33,579 nucleotides of DNA from Sphingobacteriales bacterium (GCA_013298995.1 JAAFJW010000020.1:1-33579), one strand, 5' to 3'; numbered from the stretch's first letter, positions 1-11,099 are shown. Numbers and translations are program-made. The notes: generated by a model from the sequence alone, not told the origin.

Positions 1-375
1 ACCTTTAATAACCCAGCGGCCCAGCCCAATATTTTACAAATCAAACCCGCCCCTATAATAATTATCGAAGGCTTATTTATATACCATTACCCCAATATAA
101 GCCCACTTATTAATTACCGCATATTTATTGATGCACCCGAAAGTATAGCACTCGAGCGCAGGTTAAAACGCGATTTAACCGAACGAGGCTACTCGGCCGA
201 TGATGTAATGTACAAATGGAATAACCATGTAATGCCCTCGTTTAATAAATATTTACAACCACACCGCCAAAGCTGCCATCAAATCATACAAAACTCAAGC
301 AACCAAATAGAGCATATCGTGGCTCACACCCAAAAAATAGCAGCAGATTTAAAAGAAAAATTAAAAATAACCTAA
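1..375 (+). CDS. udk: Uridine kinase / phosphoribulokinase-family protein, C-terminal part (truncated by window start)
   Basis: Open in frame 1 to TAA at 373-375. Translation IIIIEGLFIYHYPNISPLINYRIFIDAPESIALERRLKRDLTERGYSADDVMYKWNNHVMPSFNKYLQPHR resembles Udk (EGI..., ...F(V/I)D..., RRxxRDxxERG, P.F...P). Confidence 0.75.
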   Translation, partial: TFNNPAAQPNILQIKPAPIIIIEGLFIYHYPNISPLINYRIFIDAPESIALERRLKRDLTERGYSADDVMYKWNNHVMPSFNKYLQPHRQSCHQIIQNSSNQIEHIVAHTQKIAADLKEKLKIT

Positions 376-414
376 GCCCGTCGCCCGTCGCCCTAAGCCC
401 GAAGCCCGCTTCCC

Positions 415-1128
415 CTAATAACTCGTCTTCGCCAGTGGCGGATAAATTCTAGCCTCGGCAGGCATTTGTATATATTCGTTGTACGAATTTATGATATAAT
501 CACGTAGTTGTGCATCGTCCATCTTTGATATTTCGGAGTAAGTAGGCCTAAAAAACGACATATAATCTTCCAAAACTTGGCCACGTATTTTAGTTAAATC
601 ACTTACCAGGGCTCGGTTAAATCGCCTATCAATCGTTTTTTCATTCAACTCTACATCAATAAATTTCCTAAAAGCCCTTTTTTGTTGCGATTGCTTGCTA
701 AACAAATTAGTTAAACTCAACCCACCATCTTTGCTTAATACACTTGTACTTGCAGCCGAGTAAGCCCCCGCATATTCACTTTTAATATCCTCCTTTTTTT
801 TGCTAACATTTGCCTTCACAACCACCTCATCCAATACAATTAAGCGAGGCTTTAGCACCACCACCACAGCCGATAAATCCTCCACAATCAAGGTATCACT
901 TTGGTAACCTGGACATGTAAAAACCACCAAATCACCCATTTCGGCCTTTACCTTAAAATCGCCCCGTTGTCCAGTATGGTCAACCGCTTTTTGCGTAAGG
1001 TTATTTACAAACACCAATTTCATCTTGCTACGTGTATCCGCATCGTAAGCCGTACCCTTTAGTTGGGTTTGCGCCTGCAAAGCCACACACCATGCCAAAG
1101 CCAAAAGTAAAAAAAGAGTATTTTTCAT
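415..1128 (-). CDS. Secreted protein with CarboxypepD_reg-like (TonB-receptor plug-associated) N-terminal domain
   Basis: Signal peptide MKNTLFLLLALAWCVALQAQ, then QLKGTAYDADTRSKMKLVFVNNLTQKAVDHTGQRGDFKVKAEMGDLVVFTCPGYQSDTL, typical of Bacteroidota carboxypeptidase-regulatory-like domains. ATG at 1128 preferred over the GTG at 1134. Confidence 0.7.
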   Translation of the reverse strand: MKNTLFLLLALAWCVALQAQTQLKGTAYDADTRSKMKLVFVNNLTQKAVDHTGQRGDFKVKAEMGDLVVFTCPGYQSDTLIVEDLSAVVVVLKPRLIVLDEVVVKANVSKKKEDIKSEYAGAYSAASTSVLSKDGGLSLTNLFSKQSQQKRAFRKFIDVELNEKTIDRRFNRALVSDLTKIRGQVLEDYMSFFRPTYSEISKMDDAQLRDYIINSYNEYIQMPAEARIYPPLAKTSY

Positions 1129-1211
1129 CCCCACAAAAATCTAATATTCATCCTTAATATGCAATTAATTAACCATATTTAACGCCTTCAAAATTATAAG
1201 ATAAATTTTAC

Positions 1212-1559
1212 CTACCCAAACATATTTTGGTACACATCAGGCAAAAATCCCACAAGTAAACCCTTGCTAGTCTCAATAATTGGACGCTTTATACTGCTTG
1301 TAGCCTTCAGCATATAAGCCATGGCACTATCTTGGTTACATATCCCATGTTTTTCGGCCTCACTTAGCCTTTTATAAGTCAAGCCATTTCTATTCAACAC
1401 CTGCTCCCAACCCACTTGCTCGCACCAGTAGCTTAATTTTTCGGAACTAATACCCAGTTTCTTATAATCATGAAACGTAAAATCAATATTGTTTGCAACC
1501 AACCACGCTTTTGCTTTCTTAACCGTATCGCAATTAGATATACCGTAAACCACTACCAT
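1212..1559 (-). CDS. ArsC/Spx/MgsR-family (arsenate reductase-like) protein
   Basis: MVVVYGISNCDTVKKAKAWLVANNIDFTFHDYKK... matches the YffB/Spx/MgsR family. The internal ATG at 1559 fits the family start better than the longer ORF (1643). Confidence 0.85.
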   Translation of the reverse strand: MVVVYGISNCDTVKKAKAWLVANNIDFTFHDYKKLGISSEKLSYWCEQVGWEQVLNRNGLTYKRLSEAEKHGICNQDSAMAYMLKATSSIKRPIIETSKGLLVGFLPDVYQNMFG

Positions 1560-1941
1560 AAATATTTTTTTACGTAAATATACAACCAATATAAATCTTA
1601 AATCATTTTTAACAAAATAATTACCCAAAGTTTCTGTTTTCAATAAACACTAAAGCCAATTAGTGTACCCCCAATACCGTTTTTATACACCCACCCGCTG
1701 GTTATAAAACCGATAATGCGTTGCGTAAACCCTATACAATAGCTGCACACACCATTATAAAAATATGTTGAAAAACCTAGGCCAGCATTTCATAACCAAG
1801 GCTAGCCCCGCCATCCGCTCATACGCCCACGGGCCTTAGGCGCAAGGCTGGTATCCGCTACTGTCGGGTTTATTAACTCAAGCCTGTGCTTTTTAATGCA
1901 GGTTTATTTTGCACCGTATTCACTGTTACCTTCCCAAGTTA

Positions 1942-2000
1942 GAGGCACACCCACCATTAACATATCACCCAAAAATCACATAATTTTTTATTATCCCATC
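1942..2000. repeat. Direct repeat copy 1 (59 bp)
   Basis: GAGGCACACCCACCATTAACATATCACCCAAAAATCACATAATTTTTTATTATCCCATC; second copy at 2015-2073 differs at one position; period 73 bp. Confidence 0.95.
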
Positions 2001-2014
2001 TTTTCCCGTGGTTG

Positions 2015-2073
2015 GAGGCACACCCACCACTAACATATCACCCAAAAATCACATAATTTTTTATTATCCCATC
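2015..2073. repeat. Direct repeat copy 2 (59 bp)
   Basis: GAGGCACACCCACCACTAACATATCACCCAAAAATCACATAATTTTTTATTATCCCATC; one mismatch to 1942-2000. Confidence 0.95.
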
Positions 2074-2165
2074 ACCCATTTTATTGGTTTTAAATTACCA
2101 TAATGCACTATTTAAACCACAAAATAATTACATAAAAAATAAACCGAATTATTTTTCAAAATAAA

Positions 2166-2196
2166 TTTTGTTCAAATCTTAATTTTTGTAGTTTTG
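2166..2196 (+). promoter_or_regulatory. Candidate Bacteroidota promoter of the tRNA-tuf operon
   Basis: TTTTG ... 18 nt ... TAGTTTTG, matching the -33 TTTG / -7 TAnnTTTG pattern about 60 nt upstream of the first tRNA. Confidence 0.55.
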
Positions 2197-2255
2197 CAGT
2201 CCCCTAAGCAAAGGCTTGCAAAGGGTACATGAGTTCTTTAAAATTATAGTATAAT

Positions 2256-2328
<73 letters not shown>

Positions 2329-2348
2329 CTTATAAATGAAAGAAGTAT

Positions 2349-2432
2349 GGGGGGGTTCCAGAGCGGTCAAATGGGACGGACTGTAAATCCGTTACTTCGG
2401 TTTCGAAGGTTCGAATCCTTCCCCCCCCACCA
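2349..2432 (+). tRNA. tRNA-Tyr (anticodon GTA), CCA encoded in the DNA
   Basis: Acceptor GGGGGGG/CCCCCCC, anticodon stem ACGGA/TCCGT with loop CTGTAAA, variable arm, T-arm GAAGGTTCGAATCCTTC, then A-CCA. Confidence 0.94.
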
Positions 2433-2449
2433 AAAACTTTATAACCTAA

Positions 2450-2522
2450 GCGAAAGTAGCTCAGTTGGTAGAGCGATAGCCTTCCAAGCTATAGGTCGCG
2501 AGTTCGAACCTCGTCTTTCGCT
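2450..2522 (+). tRNA. tRNA-Gly (anticodon TCC)
   Basis: Acceptor GCGAAAG/CTTTCGC, anticodon stem ATAGC/GCTAT with loop CTTCCAA. Confidence 0.95.
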
Positions 2523-2608
2523 CATTATAATTTAAGCAGTCGGCTTGTTTCGTTTGTTTTTTTTATTTTGAGAAGAATTACAAAAAGGAAAGCAGCTAAA
2601 TAATAAAA

Positions 2609-2680
<72 letters not shown>

Positions 2681-2743
2681 CTTTTAATGAGATTGAATAA
2701 AAATTAAACAAAATAAAAATTAATCAATTAATAAGTATAAATC

Positions 2744-3931
2744 ATGGCAAAAGAAAAATTTGACCGTAGTAAGCCACACTTAAACATCGGAACAATCGGT
2801 CACGTTGACCACGGTAAAACTACATTAACAGCAGCTATTACAAAAGTATTATCAGACGCTGGTTACTCAGAAGCTCGTTCATTCGATTCAATCGATTCAG
2901 CTCCCGAAGAAAAAGAAAGAGGTATCACCATTAACACAGCACACGTAGAGTACTCTACCGCTAACCGTCATTACGCACACGTTGACTGTCCAGGTCACGC
3001 CGATTACGTAAAAAACATGGTTACAGGTGCTGCACAAATGGATGGTGCTATCATTGTAGTTGCATCTACAGATGGTCCTATGCCGCAAACCCGCGAGCAC
3101 ATCCTATTAGCTCGTCAAGTTGGTGTACCTTCACTAGTTGTTTTTATGAACAAAGTAGATATGGTAGATGATCCAGAATTGTTAGAACTAGTTGAAATGG
3201 AAATTCGCGAATTATTATCATTCTACGATTTCCCAGGTGATGATATTCCAGTTATCCAAGGCTCAGCTTTAGGTGGCCTTAACGGCGATGCTAAATGGGT
3301 TGGTAAAATCCTTGAACTAATGGAAGCAGTTGATAGCTACATTCCTATTCCTCCACGTTTAACTGATCTTCCTTTCCTAATGCCAGTTGAAGATGTATTC
3401 TCTATCACAGGCCGTGGTACAGTAGCTACAGGCCGTATCGAAAGAGGTATCATTAACTCAAGTGAGCAAGTTGATATCTTAGGTATGGGAGCCGAAAACT
3501 TAAAATCTGTTGTTACAGGTGTTGAGATGTTCCGTAAAATACTAGATAGAGGCGAAGCTGGAGATAACGTAGGCTTATTATTACGTGGTATCGAAAAAAC
3601 AGATATCAAACGTGGTATGGTAATTTGTAAACCAGGTTCGGTAACACCGCATACCGATTTCAAAGCCGAAGTTTACGTATTGTCAAAAGCAGAGGGTGGT
3701 CGTCATACACCATTTTTCAACAAATACCGTCCACAGTTTTACTTCCGTACTACAGATGTAACTGGCGAAATTACCTTACAAGAAGGTGTTGAAATGGTTA
3801 TGCCAGGCGATAATGTTACCATCAATGTTAAATTGATAAACGCTATTGCAATGGAAAAAGGCTTACGTTTTGCCATCCGCGAAGGCGGTAGAACAGTAGG
3901 TGCTGGCCAAGTAACTGAAATAGTAAAATAA
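2744..3931 (+). CDS. tuf: Elongation factor Tu
   Basis: [33 protein letters not shown]...; full length, 395 aa. Confidence 0.99.
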   Translation: MAKEKFDRSKPHLNIGTIGHVDHGKTTLTAAITKVLSDAGYSEARSFDSIDSAPEEKERGITINTAHVEYSTANRHYAHVDCPGHADYVKNMVTGAAQMDGAIIVVASTDGPMPQTREHILLARQVGVPSLVVFMNKVDMVDDPELLELVEMEIRELLSFYDFPGDDIPVIQGSALGGLNGDAKWVGKILELMEAVDSYIPIPPRLTDLPFLMPVEDVFSITGRGTVATGRIERGIINSSEQVDILGMGAENLKSVVTGVEMFRKILDRGEAGDNVGLLLRGIEKTDIKRGMVICKPGSVTPHTDFKAEVYVLSKAEGGRHTPFFNKYRPQFYFRTTDVTGEITLQEGVEMVMPGDNVTINVKLINAIAMEKGLRFAIREGGRTVGAGQVTEIVK

Positions 3932-3951
3932 GTACAAAACACTTATATTTT

Positions 3952-3987
3952 AAACATAAGTCTGCCTTATAAAGCGGACTTATGTTT
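3952..3987 (+). terminator. Intrinsic terminator-like hairpin downstream of tuf
   Basis: AAACATAAGTCTGC / GCGGACTTATGTTT stem (one T-G pair), short T run. Confidence 0.75.
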
Positions 3988-4027
3988 TCTAATAAATAAG
4001 GGTATTGTTTTAAAAATAATTAAATAA

Positions 4028-4098
4028 ACGGGAATAGTTCAACGGTAGAATAGAGGTCTCCAAAACCTTTGATCAGGGTTCGAATCCTTGTTCCCGTG
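4028..4098 (+). tRNA. tRNA-Trp (anticodon CCA)
   Basis: Acceptor ACGGGAA/TTCCCGT, anticodon stem GAGGT/ACCTT with loop CTCCAAA, discriminator G. Confidence 0.93.
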
Positions 4099-4115
4099 CT
4101 AACTAAGATTTAAAA

Positions 4116-4310
4116 ATGGCAAATATTGCAGCATATATAAAAGAATCATACGTTGAGTTAACCGAGAAAATGACTTGGCCAACTTGGGGCGAATTGCAAA
4201 ATAGTGCAGTAATCACATTGGTTGCATCTCTTATTATTGCCTTAATAGTTTTCTTGATGGATGAGTCGGCGGGTAATCTTTTTAAATACATTTACAAAAC
4301 CTTTGCATAA
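4116..4310 (+). CDS. secE: Preprotein translocase subunit SecE
   Basis: 64 aa, YIKESYVELTEKMTWPTWGELQNSAVITLVASLIIALIVFLMD, located between tRNA-Trp and nusG. Confidence 0.95.
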   Translation: MANIAAYIKESYVELTEKMTWPTWGELQNSAVITLVASLIIALIVFLMDESAGNLFKYIYKTFA

Positions 4311-4320
4311 AATATAGATA

Positions 4321-4863
4321 ATGAGCGATCAATTGAAATGGTATGTAGTAAGGGCTGTTAGCGGCAAAGAGAGAAAAGTTAAAGAATATATTGATGCAGA
4401 AATAAGCCGTTTAGAATTAACACATTTGGTACCACAGGTATTAATACCCATGGAAAAATACTACCAAATGAAAGACGGAAAAAAAATTGCCAAAGAAAGA
4501 AATTTTTATCCAGGATATGTACTGATAGAAATTGCACTTAACGCCGAGTTAGAGCAAATTATCAAAAGCATTAACAGCGTGATAGGCTTTTTGGGCGATA
4601 AAGCAGGTAACGCTGTACCGTTAAGGCTAGCCGAAGTAAACCGTATTTTAGGTAAGGTTGACGAAATGGCACAACAAGGCGAAATGATAAATGTGCCTTA
4701 TTACGTTGGCGAAAATATTAAAGTGATGGACGGCCCTTTCAACGGTTTTACAGGTATTATCGAAGAAATTAACGAAGATAAAAAGAAACTCAAGGTAATG
4801 GTAAAAATATTTGGCCGCCGTACGCCACTCGAGTTAAATTACATGCAAGTAGAAAAAGAATAA
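4321..4863 (+). CDS. nusG: Transcription termination/antitermination factor NusG
   Basis: KWYVVRAVSGKERKVKEYI..., FYPGYVLIE, C-terminal KOW region VMDGPFNGFTGIIEEI. Confidence 0.97.
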   Translation: MSDQLKWYVVRAVSGKERKVKEYIDAEISRLELTHLVPQVLIPMEKYYQMKDGKKIAKERNFYPGYVLIEIALNAELEQIIKSINSVIGFLGDKAGNAVPLRLAEVNRILGKVDEMAQQGEMINVPYYVGENIKVMDGPFNGFTGIIEEINEDKKKLKVMVKIFGRRTPLELNYMQVEKE

Positions 4864-4972
4864 TTGGTGTTTTTTGGGTTAAGATTTTTTTTATCCCACC
4901 CAAAGCACCCTATAAAAACCTTAAATGTTACAAATGCTTCCACATTATTAACGTTTAGTAAATAAATAAAAA

Positions 4973-5416
4973 ATGGCAAAACAAGTCAGTGCGTTAATCA
5001 AATTACAAATAAAAGGCGGTGCAGCAAACCCATCACCACCCGTAGGCCCAGCATTGGGAGCTAAAGGTGTTAATATCATGGAGTTTTGCAAGCAATTTAA
5101 CGCCCGTACCCAGGATAAAGCTGGCAAAGTTTTACCTGTTGTAATTACTGTATATGCCGACAAGTCGTTCGAGTTTATCATTAAAAACCCACCCGTAGCT
5201 ATCCAATTACTGGAAGTTACAGGTTTAAAAAGTGGGTCGGCCGAATCAAACCGTAAAAAAGTTGCCAAAATTTCTTGGGAACAAGTAGAGGTAATAGCCA
5301 AAGATAAAATGCCCGATTTGAATGCTTTTACAGAAGAATCAGCAATGAAAATGGTTGCTGGCACAGCCCGTAGTATGGGTATAACCGTTACAGGAAACGC
5401 TCCCTGGAACAATTAA
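4973..5416 (+). CDS. rplK: 50S ribosomal protein L11
   Basis: [39 protein letters not shown]. Confidence 0.99.
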   Translation: MAKQVSALIKLQIKGGAANPSPPVGPALGAKGVNIMEFCKQFNARTQDKAGKVLPVVITVYADKSFEFIIKNPPVAIQLLEVTGLKSGSAESNRKKVAKISWEQVEVIAKDKMPDLNAFTEESAMKMVAGTARSMGITVTGNAPWNN

Positions 5417-5436
5417 TTAACACAAATTTAAAGACA

Positions 5437-6135
5437 GTGGCAAGATTAACAAAAAATCAAAAAACGGCACTTTCTAAACTTAATGCAGGTAAAGCTTATT
5501 CTTTAAAAGATGCAGCTGCCTTGGTAAAGGATATCACAACCGTAAAATTCGATTCATCAGTAGATATTGATGTTCGTTTAGGCGTTGATCCGCGTAAAGC
5601 GAATCAAATGGTACGTGGTATTGCAGCTTTACCTCATGGTACTGGTAAAACAGTTCGCGTTTTGGCCTTAGTAACTCCCGATAAGGAAGAAGAAGCTAAA
5701 GCAGCTGGAGCTGATTTTGTAGGTTTAGATGAGTACATAGCCAAAATTGAAAGCGGCTGGACAGATATCGACATCATTATTACTACCCCAAGCTGTATGG
5801 CAAAGGTAGGAAAGCTAGGTCGTATTTTAGGGCCACGTAACTTAATGCCTAATCCTAAATCAGGAACTGTAACGCCTAATGTAGGCCAAGCAGTTACAGA
5901 TGTTAAGGCTGGTAAAATCGACTTTAAAGTTGATAAAACAGGAATTATTCATTGCTCAATAGGCAAAGTTTCGTTTACTGCCGATAAAATTTATGACAAT
6001 GCTTTGGAAGTTCTTCAAATCATTTCTAAATTAAAACCATCGGCTGCAAAAGGTACATATTTTAAGAGTATTCATATCTCTTCTACCATGTCGCCTGGTA
6101 TCGAAATTGAAACTAAATCAGTAGCGGGAATTTAA
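5437..6135 (+). CDS. rplA: 50S ribosomal protein L1 (GTG start)
   Basis: [15 protein letters not shown]..., [18 protein letters not shown]; start codon GTG at 5437. Confidence 0.98.
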   Translation: MARLTKNQKTALSKLNAGKAYSLKDAAALVKDITTVKFDSSVDIDVRLGVDPRKANQMVRGIAALPHGTGKTVRVLALVTPDKEEEAKAAGADFVGLDEYIAKIESGWTDIDIIITTPSCMAKVGKLGRILGPRNLMPNPKSGTVTPNVGQAVTDVKAGKIDFKVDKTGIIHCSIGKVSFTADKIYDNALEVLQIISKLKPSAAKGTYFKSIHISSTMSPGIEIETKSVAGI

Positions 6136-6140
6136 AGATT

Positions 6141-6662
6141 ATGAGAAAAGAAGAAAAACACGAAGTTGTTTCTGCTTTGACTGACAAAATGAAATCATAC
6201 GGTAATTTTTATATTACCGATACCTCTAGTTTATCAGTTGCAAAAATCAATAGTATTCGCCGCAAATGTTTTGAAAACGAAATAGGAATACAAGTGGTAA
6301 AAAACACCCTTATCAAGAAAGCCTTAGAGCAACTTGATGGTGATACAAGCCCTTTGTTCGATATTTTAAAAGGTTCTTCGTCAATTATGTTCTCGGTATC
6401 AGGCAACGCTCCGGCTAAGCTGATTAAACAACTGAGAAAAACAGGCGATAAACCAGTTTTAAAAGCAGCGTACATTGATTCTACTGTATTTATTGGTGAC
6501 CAATTATTAGATACTCTTGTAAACTTAAAAACAAGAGAAGAATTAATAGGCGATATCATTGGTTTATTACAGTCTCCAGCAAAAAATGTTATTTCAGCAT
6601 TACAATCTGGCGGAAACAAATTGGCAGGAATTGTCAAAACTTTACAAGAAAGACAAGGTTAA
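6141..6662 (+). CDS. rplJ: 50S ribosomal protein L10
   Basis: MRKEEKHEVVSALTDKMKSYGNFYITDTSSLSVAKINSIRRK; position between rplA and rplL. Confidence 0.97.
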   Translation: MRKEEKHEVVSALTDKMKSYGNFYITDTSSLSVAKINSIRRKCFENEIGIQVVKNTLIKKALEQLDGDTSPLFDILKGSSSIMFSVSGNAPAKLIKQLRKTGDKPVLKAAYIDSTVFIGDQLLDTLVNLKTREELIGDIIGLLQSPAKNVISALQSGGNKLAGIVKTLQERQG

Positions 6663-6718
6663 CAAACACCTCAAGTTTGAAACAATTAAATTAGTAACAA
6701 ATTAAAAAATTAAATACA

Positions 6719-7096
6719 ATGGCGGATTTAAAAGCGTTTGCTGAGCAGTTAGTAAACTTATCAGTTAAAGAAGTAAACGAATTAGCTCAAATCTTAAAAG
6801 ATGAGTATGGTATAGAGCCTGCTGCTGCAGTTGCAGTTGCTGGTCCTGCTGCTGGTGGCGATGCCCCTGCTGCGGTTGAAGAAAAAACATCGTTTGATGT
6901 AATTTTGAAAGAAGCTGGTGGTTCTAAACTAGCCGTAGTTAAATTAGTAAAAGATTTAACTGGCTTAGGATTAAAAGAAGCTAAAGACCTAGTGGATGGT
7001 GCACCTAAAGAATTAAAAGCTGGTGTAACTAAAGACGAAGCAGAATCTTTGAAAAAACAATTAGAAGAAGCTGGAGCGGTTGTTGAGATTAAATAA
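6719..7096 (+). CDS. rplL: 50S ribosomal protein L7/L12
   Basis: Ala-rich hinge, then [68 protein letters not shown]. Confidence 0.99.
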   Translation: MADLKAFAEQLVNLSVKEVNELAQILKDEYGIEPAAAVAVAGPAAGGDAPAAVEEKTSFDVILKEAGGSKLAVVKLVKDLTGLGLKEAKDLVDGAPKELKAGVTKDEAESLKKQLEEAGAVVEIK

Positions 7097-7123
7097 TCCA
7101 ATAGTTTCAATATTTTAACCATA

Positions 7124-7155
7124 GGTACCTAATCCCAAAAAATGGATTAGGTGCC
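7124..7155 (+). terminator. Terminator/attenuator-like hairpin between rplL and rpoB (proximal)
   Basis: GGTACCTAATCC / GGATTAGGTGCC, 12-bp stem with one wobble, followed by ATGGTTTTT. Confidence 0.65.
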
Positions 7156-7197
7156 ATGGTTTTTGCTATATAGCATTATTTCAAAAAAACAATTACC

Positions 7198-7219
7198 CCT
7201 AAACAGTAGTTTAGGTTTT
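7198..7219 (+). terminator. Second terminator/attenuator-like hairpin between rplL and rpoB (distal)
   Basis: CCTAAAC-AGTA-GTTTAGG followed immediately by TTTT. Confidence 0.55.
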
Positions 7220-7257
7220 ATCGAATTTTCGGTTTAGTTTATTAAAATTTTAGACCC

Positions 7258-10200
7258 TTGGCAAACAATAACAATCAAAGGATAAACTTTGCCCAAAGTA
7301 GGCATGTTATCGATTATCCTGATTTTCTGGACGTTCAAATCCAGTCGTTCAAGGAATTCTTTCAGTTAGAAACCACCTCTGATAACCGTTATACAGAAGG
7401 TCTTTTCCAGGTTTTTTCTGAAAACTTTCCCATCTCTGATTCTAGAAACATTTTTGTTTTAGAGTTTTTAGATTATTTTATTGATCCTCCACGTTACAGC
7501 ATACAGGAATGTATCGAACGTGGCTTAACCCACAGTGTACCGTTAAAAGCAAAGCTTCGCCTTTCTTGTAACGATGCCGAACACGAAGATTTCGAAACCA
7601 TCGTTCAGGACGTGTATTTAGGAACCATCCCTTACATGACACCCAAGGGTACTTTCGTTATCAATGGTGCCGAACGTGTAATTGTATCCCAATTACACCG
7701 CTCGCCAGGCGTGTTCTTTGGCGTAAGCCGCCACACCAATGGTAGTAAATTATACTCGGCCCGTGTAATCCCTTTTAAAGGTTCGTGGATTGAGTTCGCT
7801 ACCGACGTTAACAATGTGATGTACGCCTATATCGACCGTAAGAAAAAGTTCCCAGTTACTACCCTTTTGCGGGCTATTGGTTACGATTCGGACAAAGATA
7901 TTTTAGAACTTTTTGGCCTAGCCGATGAGGTTAAAGTAAGCAAATCGGGCTTAAAGAAATTTATAGGCCGTAAACTTGCTGCAAGGGTACTAAAAAAATG
8001 GGTCGAAGATTTTGTTGACGAAGACACAGGTGAAGTTGTTTCTATTGATAGAAACGAAATCATTATGGAGCGTGAAACCATTTTAGAAGATGACCATATT
8101 GATATTATAGTTGATGCAGGCGTTAAAACCATTATCTTATCTAAAGAAGATGGCGTAAATACTGGCGATTATACCATCATTTACAATACATTACAAAAAG
8201 ATACGTCCAATTCGGCCAAAGAAGCCGTTGAGCATATTTACAGGCAATTACGTAACGCCGAACCACCTGATGAGGAAACCGCTCGTGGTATTATCGATCG
8301 TTTATTCTTTTCGGATAAGCGTTACGATTTGGGTGATGTAGGCCGTTACCGCATCAATCGTAAATTAAAATTAGATACCCCAGTTGAAACCAAGGTTTTA
8401 ACTAAAATGGATATTATTGCGATTGTAAAATACTTAATCAAACTAATCAACTCTAAAGAAGATGTTGATGATATTGATCACTTATCAAATCGTAGGGTAC
8501 GTACCGTGGGCGAGCAATTATACGCACAATTTGGCGTAGGCTTGGCTCGTATGTCTCGTACTATTCGCGAGCGTATGAATATACGTGATAACGAAGTATT
8601 TACCCCAACCGATTTAATTAATGCCCGTACACTTTCGTCGGTTATTAATTCGTTTTTTGGTACCAACCAGCTATCACAGTTTATGGATCAAACCAATCCA
8701 TTGGCCGAGATTACGCACAAACGCCGTTTATCGGCCTTAGGCCCAGGTGGTTTATCACGCGAGCGAGCAGGTTTCGAGGTGCGAGATGTACACTATACCC
8801 ACTACGGTAGGTTATGTACCATCGAAACCCCCGAAGGACCAAATATTGGTTTAATATCATCACTTTGTGTACATGCCAAAATTAACAATTTAGGCTTTAT
8901 CGAAACCCCATACCGTAAAGTAATTGATGGTGTGGTAGCGGTAGATCAGCCAGTTGTTTATTTATCAGCCGAGGATGAAGACGATACCACCATTGCACAA
9001 GCAAACGCATTGTATGATGATAAAGGTAACTTTGCCGACCCTAAAGTGAAAGCCCGTTACCAAGGTGATTTTCCTATTATCGAGCCCGAAAAGCTAGATT
9101 ATATGGATGTATCGCCCAATCAAATTACCTCTATTGCGGCATCGTTAATTCCTTTCTTAGAACATGATGATGCTAACAGGGCTTTGATGGGATCAAACAT
9201 GCAACGCCAAGCAGTACCTTTATTGCGCCCCGAAGCACCTATTGTAGGTACAGGTTTAGAAGGCCGTGTGGCCCGAGATTCGCGTACTTTAATTAACGCC
9301 GAAGGAAACGGAATTGTAGAATATGTTGATGCCAATAACATTACCATTACCTACGATAGAAACGACGACGATAGGCTAGTATCTTTCGATGGAGAATCTA
9401 AATCGTACAACTTAATAAAATTCAAAAAAACCAATCAAAGTACTTGTATCAACTTAAAGCCAATTGTTAAAAAAGGTCAAAGGGTAGAAAAAGGACAGGT
9501 TTTATGCGAAGGATATGCCACACAAGATGGCGAGCTAGCTTTAGGTCGAAACCTAAAAGTTGCTTTTATGCCTTGGCAGGGATATAATTTTGAAGATGCG
9601 ATTGTAATATCGGAGCGGGTAGTATCGCAAGATATATTTACATCGTTACACATCGAAGAGTTTGAATTAGAAGTACGTGATACCAAACGTGGCGAAGAGG
9701 AATTAACACCCGATATTCCCAACGTATCAGAAGAGGCAACCAAAGATTTAGACGAGAATGGTATTATTAGAGTAGGTGCCGATGTAAAAGAAGGAGATAT
9801 TTTAATTGGTAAAATTACGCCAAAAGGCGAATCAGACCCATCGCCCGAAGAAAAATTACTAAGAGCAATTTTTGGTGATAAAGCAGGCGATGTTAAAGAT
9901 GCATCATTAAAAACTCCTCCTTCTATTAACGGAGTAGTTATTGATACCAAATTATTTTCGAGAGCTAAAAAAACTTCAAAAGCCGAAGAAAAATCGCAAT
10001 TAGAAAAATTAGAAATTAAACACGAGAAGGCTGTAAGAGACCTCCGCGAAAGCTTAGTAGATAAATTGTTCACTATTGTAAACGGAAAAACATCGCAAGG
10101 TGTGTACAATATTTACAAAGAATTGCTGATTGCCAAAGGCGTTAAGTTTACGCAGAAACTTTTAATGGAATTAGATTTTAATCACATTAACCCAACCAAA

Positions 10201-11061
10201 TGGACTACTGATGATGAGAAAAACGATTTAATTAAAATTTTGCTACATAACTTTGGTATTAAAACCAACGAAGAACTAGGTGCTTACCGCCGAGATAAGT
10301 TTGCTATTAGCGTAGGTGACGAATTGCCATCGGGCATTGTACAAATGGCCAAAGTATATGTTGCCAAAAAACGTAAACTTAAAGTGGGCGATAAAATGGC
10401 TGGTCGCCACGGTAATAAGGGTATTGTAGCCCGTATTGTACGTGACGAAGATATGCCTTTTTTATCCGATGGTACGCCAGTTGATATAGTTTTAAACCCA
10501 TTAGGTGTACCATCGCGTATGAACCTTGGGCAAATTTACGAAACCGTTTTAGGATGGGCTGGTAAAGAGTTAGGCTTAAAATTTGCAACGCCAATTTTTG
10601 ATGGTGCATCACACGATCAGGTTGAACAATATATAAAGGATGCTAAAGTACCTGAATCGGGCCGAACGTATCTATACAACGGTTTAACTGGCGAACGCTT
10701 TGATCAACCCACCACAGTAGGTATAATTTATATGCTTAAACTGGGGCACATGGTTGATGATAAGATGCATGCAAGGTCGATAGGGCCATACTCATTAATT
10801 ACACAACAGCCACTGGGTGGTAAAGCTCAGTTTGGTGGCCAGCGTTTTGGTGAGATGGAGGTGTGGGCACTCGAAGCATTTGGTGCGGCAAATATCTTAC
10901 AAGAGATATTAACTGTAAAATCAGATGATGTAGTAGGCCGAGCCAAAACTTACGAAGCTATTGTAAAAGGCGAAAACTTACCTACTCCGGGCGTACCCGA
11001 ATCATTCAACGTATTGGTTCACGAGTTACGTGGCTTAGGTTTAGATATCACACTAGATTAA
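7258..11061 (+). CDS. rpoB: DNA-directed RNA polymerase subunit beta (TTG start)
   Basis: [27 protein letters not shown]...; rifampicin-region [48 protein letters not shown] at 7258. Confidence 0.99.
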   Translation: MANNNNQRINFAQSRHVIDYPDFLDVQIQSFKEFFQLETTSDNRYTEGLFQVFSENFPISDSRNIFVLEFLDYFIDPPRYSIQECIERGLTHSVPLKAKLRLSCNDAEHEDFETIVQDVYLGTIPYMTPKGTFVINGAERVIVSQLHRSPGVFFGVSRHTNGSKLYSARVIPFKGSWIEFATDVNNVMYAYIDRKKKFPVTTLLRAIGYDSDKDILELFGLADEVKVSKSGLKKFIGRKLAARVLKKWVEDFVDEDTGEVVSIDRNEIIMERETILEDDHIDIIVDAGVKTIILSKEDGVNTGDYTIIYNTLQKDTSNSAKEAVEHIYRQLRNAEPPDEETARGIIDRLFFSDKRYDLGDVGRYRINRKLKLDTPVETKVLTKMDIIAIVKYLIKLINSKEDVDDIDHLSNRRVRTVGEQLYAQFGVGLARMSRTIRERMNIRDNEVFTPTDLINARTLSSVINSFFGTNQLSQFMDQTNPLAEITHKRRLSALGPGGLSRERAGFEVRDVHYTHYGRLCTIETPEGPNIGLISSLCVHAKINNLGFIETPYRKVIDGVVAVDQPVVYLSAEDEDDTTIAQANALYDDKGNFADPKVKARYQGDFPIIEPEKLDYMDVSPNQITSIAASLIPFLEHDDANRALMGSNMQRQAVPLLRPEAPIVGTGLEGRVARDSRTLINAEGNGIVEYVDANNITITYDRNDDDRLVSFDGESKSYNLIKFKKTNQSTCINLKPIVKKGQRVEKGQVLCEGYATQDGELALGRNLKVAFMPWQGYNFEDAIVISERVVSQDIFTSLHIEEFELEVRDTKRGEEELTPDIPNVSEEATKDLDENGIIRVGADVKEGDILIGKITPKGESDPSPEEKLLRAIFGDKAGDVKDASLKTPPSINGVVIDTKLFSRAKKTSKAEEKSQLEKLEIKHEKAVRDLRESLVDKLFTIVNGKTSQGVYNIYKELLIAKGVKFTQKLLMELDFNHINPTKWTTDDEKNDLIKILLHNFGIKTNEELGAYRRDKFAISVGDELPSGIVQMAKVYVAKKRKLKVGDKMAGRHGNKGIVARIVRDEDMPFLSDGTPVDIVLNPLGVPSRMNLGQIYETVLGWAGKELGLKFATPIFDGASHDQVEQYIKDAKVPESGRTYLYNGLTGERFDQPTTVGIIYMLKLGHMVDDKMHARSIGPYSLITQQPLGGKAQFGGQRFGEMEVWALEAFGAANILQEILTVKSDDVVGRAKTYEAIVKGENLPTPGVPESFNVLVHELRGLGLDITLD

Positions 11062-11073
11062 ATTTTTATTAGG

Positions 11074-11099
11074 GTTAAAGGAGTTTACGCTCCTTTAAC
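11074..11099 (+). promoter_or_regulatory. Perfect 10-bp hairpin in the rpoB-rpoC spacer
   Basis: GTTAAAGGAG-TTTACG-CTCCTTTAAC, followed by TTTATAAT (weak T tract). Confidence 0.6.

Noticed and set aside
1790-1920. GC-richer block (GCTAGCCCCGCCATCCGCTCATACGCCCACGGGCCTTAGGCGCAAGG...) possibly related to the dispersed hairpin element
   Set aside because: Only short fragments such as ATCCGCT and GGGCGTAT are shared; not enough alignment to call a copy.
2347-2535. 62-aa plus-strand ORF
   Set aside because: It lies across tRNA-Tyr and tRNA-Gly; the translation is just read-through of tRNA sequence.
4866-4909. Imperfect stem GGTGTTTTTTGGGT...ACCCAAAGCACC between nusG and rplK
   Set aside because: Long loop and interrupted pairing; not strong enough to call a terminator or an L1-binding leader without conservation data.
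9477-10109. 210-aa minus-strand ORF inside rpoB
   Set aside because: Entirely antisense to highly conserved rpoB; Ser/Thr/Pro-rich composition typical of shadow ORFs.
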